From NCBI GenBank assembly GCA_023634235.1, contig JAMKCF010000014.1:6907001-6971000 (forward strand): a DNA stretch of 64,000 bases, written 5' to 3'. The position numbers were made by a program, and so were the translations under genes. The stretch comes from Pisaster brevispinus. Lineage: Eukaryota; Echinodermata; Asteroidea; Forcipulatida; Asteriidae. Under the pieces are notes generated by a model, which did not search any database, was not told where the DNA came from, and saw only the letters and a list, made by a program, of their open reading frames with translations. This document shows, in pieces, positions 57,500 to 64,000 of the stretch (the first letter of the stretch is position 1; the number at the start of each line of letters is the position of its first letter).

Positions 57500-59009
57500 C
57501 GTGGCAGTCTTACAATATTTCAAGTCAATCTTCTACCGGTTTTCTCCTCCAATATTTCCCAACTACAAGTCTATGCACTTGCAAGTCTATCAAATTAAGG
57601 GAAATGTCTATTTTAAGATATGCCCACTGACCTGTTTAAGAAATTTTGATGGCAATAAACAAATAATTGTGAGGTTTCCTTTGTCAAGGTTGCAATTAAT
57701 GAGAGCCTGATCTTTTGTTCTCCCGGTTCTTTGTCCATTTGCGTGGTGTTTCCATGGTTAACGGATATAAAGCTGTCACTCAAATTGCAGAAAATTTGCT
57801 TCTTGGATGGCAAATACGAGTTGAACAAAAGCGGGCTGTTTTGTAAACTTTAGTACATATGTAGTCTGTTTACACCCTCAAAATCCAACTGGAAACAGTG
57901 AGATGTGGATAAAATGTAATGTTTTATTTAAAAATACACAATAATGGTTTACATAACTTTGTTTGAAAAAAGCGAACTAAATACACAGAATAGATGCACA
58001 TAAACAAGTAGTCACTTAACTCACAAAAAACATTCTGTTCTATACAAACTACTTATGTGTGAAGTTATAGATTGATGACATCATCATTATGTCATGTGGT
58101 ATTAAGTTAAAGGTGCACTTTTTGAAGTTGTGTATCTACTGAACTATACAGTATGTTGGATCAAGTCCAAACTTGGTGTGTTTTAGACAGCGGTGTTTAC
58201 TGGAAAAATATGATGTGATGTCATTATGACATCATAATATGTTTTTTTTTTACAATTTTGTTTCAAACTTTGATCTCTTATTACATATTTTGAGAAGAAA
58301 TCAAGCTACAATCAAATTCTTCTTGCTCCAGGCTTGGAAGGTATATACCATGTACATGAAATATGGAGTAACGTCTTCATGACGTCATCAATGGTTAATA
58401 CAAAAGTAAAGTTTTTGACAAAATTTATATGTACAGACCAACAAGGGCTTCCAAGCAAAAACTGTGCATGTATTCAAGCTGGGATGTGTTGCATTCAAAA
58501 CTTTAGATCATGTCACGATGACTTGTTACATGATGTCACCTTTTTGGCACAGTTTTCAAGTGCTTTATATCCACACAATTACGTACCCTAGTGAGCTCCA
58601 TATTGTACATGTGTTTGATCTAACTTATGAATTGAACAAATAACTGTTTGAACGAACGTCATGCTGAACACCCAGATTTTGTTGTCACATAAACTTTGGT
58701 GTAACTTTTTCTGCGTCTTCTCTCTTTTCACTGAATCTTGTCATCAAGGTTTTGCAAAAACTAAAGTTCCTACAGATTTCTAACTTTATATGTACTTAGA
58801 TTTTAGTGTGTTAATGAAATCGCAAGTGAGTTCTTAATTGGTCTCAACGTTTCGACTAGCTTGCTCTAGTCATCGTCAGGTCCTCCCACTGTTATTCCCT
58901 AATAAACATAGGAAGTATGTTCTTTCAATGACTTTGAACGTTTTTCTATTTAGTTGCATAATTTACATTGACTACATGTTTACTTCCAAGCAGTCCATAA
59001 ATCACAAAC
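57500..59009. other. lectin 5' flank and spacer
   Basis: Promoter side of the lectin gene. Its 57540-57780 part resembles the flank at 59960-60180. A hairpin-family word (CAACGTTTCGACTAGCTTGC) occurs at 58846. No further gene. Confidence 0.4.
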
Positions 59010-60180
59010 TTCTCATTTAATCACATTTGTTTACTTGTGGATTGTTAATTATATCCTTATTTGTTCTTTAGAGTGAACTTTTAATTTGCTTATCAGCTAT
59101 TTAATAAATGCAGTATGTCTTTGCATAAAAGGACTTTTTACCTCCAGTTTGTGCAAAGAAACCTCAATAAATGTACATGCTCCAAAAAACCAGACCAAAA
59201 TTATAAATTTGTATTCTACTCACCCAATCAAAAAAACATCAAAACACAACATCAATTTAATTGTTCTGCTTGTTTATAACAGTATGCAGTCTTACTTTGT
59301 ATGAAATGACAAATTTATTGACATGTAGAAATACCAATCCTATTTGTAACGAAATAATTGAGGATAAATTTTAAGAATGTTGGTTTCCTTTATTTTGCAA
59401 CACTATTTTCACAGATTTTTGCTAATGTATGTGTAGAGGCATAATGTACATTTGTTTGGTTAATCCTCGGACATGTTAGAAGTGAAGTGATGGCACAGGT
59501 TTCTTGCATACTGCAAGCTGTAACTCAGAACACGGGATGTCATTCCAGCCACTCCATCCTGTTGCCCTCCTTGCACTCCCATACCGCTTTGATCAAAGAG
59601 AAAGAGACATTCAAGTTTGGCTGACCATTGCTTCATTACATAAAAGCTTGTTAATAACTAGACACCTAACTTGCATATTGATCACATTCTCCTCAATTTT
59701 CATGATGTGTGTCTAACTTTGGGTAAATTGTTTGAATCTAACCTGTCGGATCTACTATGTCATTGTCAGGATGAAAAGGATTAGGCCACGTACTGGACTG
59801 TTACTCGTTAGTGGCTTTGAAGCATTTCCTTCCATTTAGAGGCCGTAATGGTATTTCAAGTCAATCTCCTTAAGATCTGATTTGCTTTCATTTATACAAA
59901 TGTCTTCCATCAATGCATTGGGGCCATCGTGGCAGTCGAATCATTTTTTCAAGTCAAGCTTCTTATGGTTTTCTCTCCCAATATTTCCCAGCTGTCCATC
60001 CATTTTAGATACGCCTACTGACCTGTTAACTAATTGGCAGTAGCATTGAAAAATGACTGGTTTGTTTGAAGGCTCAATTTAACAAGTGGTTAATAATTTG
60101 ATGTCCTTCTCCGAGGTAGAAGTTTGTGTTCAAAAGGCTGTTTTTTTGTTATTTGGTTCTTTGTGATTTTTTTTTATCAT
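59010..60180 (-). pseudogene. broken tandem copy of the lectin gene
   Basis: Follows 56150-57700 in order. The 3' flank (59010-59290) matches 56160-56520. Exon 2 remains only as its two ends (59480-59600), with the middle carrying the EPN region deleted. The intron (59600-59760) is nearly identical, including TGATCAAAGAGAAAGAGACA. Exon 1 is reduced to a KCFKAT-region scrap near 59812-59840 and a later trace of the start region near 59910-59940. It cannot encode a lectin domain. High identity of the intron suggests a recent duplication. Confidence 0.75.
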
Positions 60181-60339
60181 GAGTATCACTGTTTCCATAG
60201 TAAACAGACACAAACCTGTCATCACTCTTCTATGCCACAAATTGACCTCTACATGTCTGATATAGAAACATTATGATAGGATGAAAATGGTGAAGACATT
60301 TCACTTTATCAACCCAATGTGTGGTTCAGGAATAAGATT

Positions 60340-60990
60340 TTTCTAATATAAAACTTTAACTTCCGGTTTGAACTGGAAGTTAAGATCACATGAGGTCATG
60401 CATTGTAATGGTGTTTAGTCTTTGGAGCCCTTTCTGATGACATAAAGATGATATAAATCCAAACTGTGGTGAGAAGTAATGATTTTTTTTTCAAATTATA
60501 ACTTTGATCTTTTGGTTTGAACCAGAAATCAAGGTCAAATTGGGTCACATTCTGAGTATCAACGCTTAGGTTGTTACATACTTTCCAAATGATATATAGA
60601 TTGTAAAAAAACCAATGTGTGTAGTTCAGAAGTTTTTATTTTTTGAAACATGAAATTTTAACTTCCACTTTGAATCGGAAATCAGGGTCAAACGAGGTCA
60701 TACTTTGTAGTGTTTGTTAAGTCTTAGGAGCCCTTTCTGATGACGTATAGATGATAAAAATCCAATGTGTGTTTCAGGAGTTATGATTTTTCTAAATATT
60801 AATTTGATCTTCCGGTTTGAATCGGAAGTGAAGTTCAAATGGGGTCACATTTAGTGTACCATTTCTTAAGTTGATTTCCCAGCTGTAGATTGTCCAAATC
60901 CAACATGTGGTTCATGAGTTATGATCTTTTTAAAATATTAAACTTTGATTTATTGTAGTTCAATACCCGATGATGTCATCATGACATTAT
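60340..60990 (+). repeat. ~150-bp tandem repeat with CTTCCGG...CCGGAAG core
   Basis: Four diverged units centred near 60360, 60509, 60662 and 60809 (spacing 149, 153, 147), with a decayed fifth near 60955. Each has TTTGATCTTCCGGTTTGAA then CGGAAGT.AAGGTCAAA, GGGGTCACAT or equivalent, and a GATGA.ATAAAAATCCAA block. Confidence 0.75.
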
Positions 60991-61631
60991 CAAGTTTGTG
61001 TGGCCTTGATAATATGGCTCAATTGTCTGATGAGTTTCGATGTTCAGTTCACTTTCAATCTTGAGTTATGACAAAAAAATTGAATTATTTTACGAAAAAA
61101 CACAAACGCAGTCTTTGACCTTTCCATACGACTGGAAGTATAGGTCATAAACTTTTTAAATGTTGCCCCAATCTTGATCTATCAGATGCCCAAATATGAA
61201 CATCATAGCTTTCAAATTCACGAAGATACAGCGAACAGCATCAGGGGCGGATCCAGGATTTTCCAAATGGGGGGGCGTGAAAATTGGTGAACGCAATTTG
61301 TGGTGCCTGCGAGCGCATAACGCGAAGCCTTAACGGCATTGATTCCGGGGCCCGCTTAAATGCATCTGACCACTTTTTATTTTAGCAGGATCAATATTTA
61401 AACATCATTTTTGAGTTGGGAGTCATTTATTCAGCCATCTTGAGTTATACAATCAAAATACAGGCGACAGTTGATATTTATTCAGGGACAACAAAAGTGT
61501 TGGGTGAGATCAATATAATTAACCAAAATTAATAGGGTCTTTTTGTATATTAGTTTTCATAAACTTGGATTAAAATGAATGTAACACAAAGTGTGTTTCT
61601 ACTGATGAGAACAATTCGTTTTATGGGCCAT

Positions 61632-64000
61632 TTAATGAGTGCTCATTGGATTTAAGAAGCGCATTCGGCGGGGGTGTTTTCTGCTGTAGGTGTCGATGAT
61701 GGCACTGTAGTTGAGGTCTATATCCTTGTGGACAAACACCAACAGGAGTCCGTTCAGACGGTCCTGTTGCATTGTAGACCGCAGCACGGTTTTGATTAGT
61801 TTCATGGCAGAATTTGCCCTCTCTACCCCAGCACTTGTTTAATACTGGGATGATCAGCAATAGATACAGGATGCGATGTATGTTGGGAAACATCAGTCGT
61901 GGTGTCAGCGCTAGAGTGGCCTGCAGACTCTTTGGTTTGGACTCTGAGCACTCCCACTTTCGTCTCCAGACTCGAATTTCTGCTGACAAGGACGATGGTG
62001 ATGGCAGGTCTTCTCCATAGCGTTCCTCCAGCTTGGCTGCATCTCCCTCCGTCAGGTTCTGCAAACTGTTGGGGAAGCAACTTTAGCCCAATCATTGCCT
62101 GGGCTGTCAAGGCTGGGAACCTGGACGCAAGTTGCTCCAAGAGCTCGTCTAAGAAAGGCACGAAGACAGCTCGCCTCCAATACACTTCTGGACTGTCAGC
62201 TGGGACATTGTTGCGCCTGTTCTGTCTACCACATCGTCTTGGAATTGCCATGTTGGTTCCAGCCATCTTCTCGCTCTTCTTAAAGATGTTGCTGTACTCT
62301 CTGTTTGCCTCCTCTCTAATGTCACTGAGGGTGTCTCTTACGACACTGACATCCTCACACGCCTGGACAACATCTTGAGTAGATCCCTGCAGCATTCTGC
62401 TCAGCCCTTTGGTGTAGGCAAATAGGGAGAGGTTCACTTGGAAAGCTGCTAGGAACTGTGGGCTTGTGATGGCAGTCAGGAGGCCGTTCCCCTCTGTGAT
62501 GGCTTTGGCATCCCACTTGTTGTCCTCATTGCGAGCGATAGCTTCCAAGCAGTCCAGAATGGCTTCATACATGCTTGCGAAGTCTTCAAGGGCTGTGTGA
62601 CGTTCCACCCACCTGGTTTCGCACAGAAGTTTCACCTTTTCAGAGCCGATTGGGTGCTTTCCTTTGCTCTTTCTGTCAGTGTTTACGGTGGCCAGAGCGT
62701 CAGACAGACGTTGGTGTCGTTTTGGTGAGTATTTGAAGAATATTCCTAGTGCCTGCATATTCCCCATCATGGTTTGCACTTCAGGAATCTTGGATGCTTT
62801 ACACAGGGCTAGGTTTAGACTGTGACTGGCACAGTGGTAGTAGTGTGCCTGGGGGACTTCCCTCTTGAAATTTGCAGCACAACCATTGGTCACCCCAGCC
62901 ATATTTCCAGCACCATCATACGTCTGAGCTCTGCACATGTGTGGATTCAACTTGAGACCTTGCAGACATGCCATGAGTTTCTGGCATACAGAAGCTCCCT
63001 TGATGTCCTCACATTTTACAAACTCTACAAGTTTTTCTACTGGAGTGTTGTTTTGGATATATCTGATGACAACACCTAATTGCTCCACATTGCTGGTGTC
63101 ACGAACTTCATCTGCTTGGATCCCGTAAAAGGCAACTCCATTCTCATCCGATTGCTTCTGAATATCTTTTACTATCTGTTCTTGTACGTACTCCTTAATG
63201 CAAACAACGAGCTCATTTTGGGCCGTTTTAGAAATGTACTGTGCATTCTTAGCTCCTGTTTCCAAATGAGTTGACAAATCCTTGTCGCCGGATTTAATGC
63301 AAAGGCTGAGGAGTGCTCTAAAGTTTCCCTGGTTGATATTTTCTGATGTGCTATCGTCCCTGTGCCCCCTAAGTGATATTCCCTGTCGGGCACAGTACTC
63401 TATGCACCTGATGATAGATGTTAGAATTTAAACGGTTAGTAATTTACTAAACGGATAGTAATTTTGTAAACGTTTAAACGTTTAAACGTTTAACCGTCAC
63501 AGGCTTAGTTAGAAACCGCCTGTTCCTCTGAACTTGCTCTGTTGTCATGCTGCTCAGTTGTTGGTCTATGCGACTTGTTGGATTGTTGTAAGTGTGCAGA
63601 AAAGCATCCAGTTTTGCCTCCGATTTCAAATGGTAGTGTAACTGACAGTGGTGTTTCAAATCCACCTGAGCATCCTTCCAATTTATGTAGGGCTTGTCAA
63701 TTAATAGATGGCTTCGGCTTGATTGACTTGGCGTTGGAAAGAGTATACATGCAAGGCAAAACAAACCATCAGATTCTGGAGAGTAAGACAACGTAGAAAA
63801 TTTGTTCAGCCAGTCTCTCCTGCATTGTTTTTGCATGAATCCAGATTTCCGTCTAGGATCCTTGTACTGCTTGGATGGGAAGGAAAATGAAGCTTCTGGC
63901 TGCCGCTGCTGTATCAGTCTATACTTAGTCTCGTCGTCAGTACATCTGGCTTTGTCAATGTAGTTGATAATGTCGAGTTGGTGTGGCAATGCAGAAGTTG
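61632..64000 (-). pseudogene. hAT transposase (TTF finger, DUF4371, dimerisation region), broken
   Basis: Read leftward: a TTF-type zinc-finger region (KSGFMQKQCRRDWLNKFSTL, GLFCLACILF; 63989-63515), an 81-bp insertion, then a long DUF4371/RNase H-like catalytic frame (63410-62075) with GIQADEVRDTSNVEQLGVVI, YDGAGNMAG and HYYHCASHSLNLAL. A frameshift at about 62070 moves to the frame with LTEGDAAKLEERYGEDLPSP, and a second at about 61840 to VERANSAMKLIKTVLRST and HPRRMRF, the hAT C-terminal dimerisation motif, ending at TAA 61632. The N-terminus lies beyond 64000. Proteins of this type are annotated as zinc finger MYM-type 1-like or 52-kDa repressor-like. The remaining long frame suggests recent death. 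Confidence 0.85.
63427..63507. mobile_element. 81-bp insertion in the hAT transposase
   Basis: Flanked by the 7-bp direct repeat GTTAGAA (63420-63426 and 63508-63514). It consists mostly of AAACGTTT/TTTAAACG palindromes and ends in ACCGTCACAGGCTTA. Removing it with one repeat copy rejoins RRFLT to SIIRCIEYC in frame. Confidence 0.75.

Larger units (their letters stand above)
61242..64000 (-). mobile_element. hAT-type DNA transposon (3' end and transposase, runs off the window)
   Basis: The left boundary is proposed at CAGGGGCGGATCCAGGATTT (61242), a tip shared by many hAT-type elements, 390 bases beyond the transposase stop. The transposase fills the rest to the window edge. The other tip and the 8-bp target duplication could not be checked. 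Confidence 0.6.

Noticed and set aside
57500..57523. Longer lectin N-terminus (MKYCKTAT...)
   Set aside because: The first codon of that version is TTG. The ATG at 57499 starts directly at a good signal peptide.

Overview
The window is animal nuclear DNA: genes are split by introns with GT..AG borders, intergenic sequence is AT-rich, and most bases lie in decayed LINE, SINE, LTR and DNA-transposon copies. A marine invertebrate deuterostome, perhaps an echinoderm, fits best. The signs are a small secreted C-type lectin, many short hairpin elements, SINE-like repeats and frequent ACATGT-type words. This placement is an inference; no species marker is present.

Layout. (1) 1-10.7 kb: a C2H2 zinc-finger gene on the plus strand. 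Its main exon is clear (9874-10733). A candidate first exon at 279-339 matches in splice phase. Between them lies a decayed Ty3/gypsy-type element on the minus strand (1451-5508) with a LINE fragment inside it. (2) 11-13.4 kb: a cluster of tRNA-derived SINEs and hairpin DNA elements, including a 400-bp TA-flanked element with NotI-containing 21-bp repeats. (3) 14.2-51.7 kb: 13 consecutive coding exons of a P4-ATPase lipid flippase of the ATP11B type, 453 residues in unbroken frame, from the start codon to just past the phosphorylated aspartate. The C-terminal ~60% of the protein was not found before the window ends. The introns hold a 75-copy 44-bp satellite, a 44-copy 62-bp minisatellite that fills one intron, a 49-bp minisatellite, three TTAA-flanked DNA elements (one a 3.6-kb fold-back element loaded with AGGTCA direct repeats), a pogo-like element, and LINE and SINE pieces. 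(4) 55.7-60.2 kb: a two-exon secreted C-type lectin gene on the minus strand (EPN and WND motifs present), with a broken second copy beside it and the flank of a third. If the flippase gene continues past the window, this cluster is nested in one of its introns. (5) 60.3-64.0 kb: a ~150-bp tandem repeat, then a decayed hAT-type transposon whose transposase (TTF finger, DUF4371, C-terminal dimerisation region) is broken by two frameshifts and an 81-bp insertion with a 7-bp target duplication.

The genes do not form one pathway: a DNA-binding protein, a membrane lipid flippase and a secreted sugar-binding protein. The most unusual content is in the repeats, above all the fold-back element, the splice-signal-like 62-bp intron array, the satellite with two interspersed monomer types, and the promoter-like core of a MITE in the first flippase intron.
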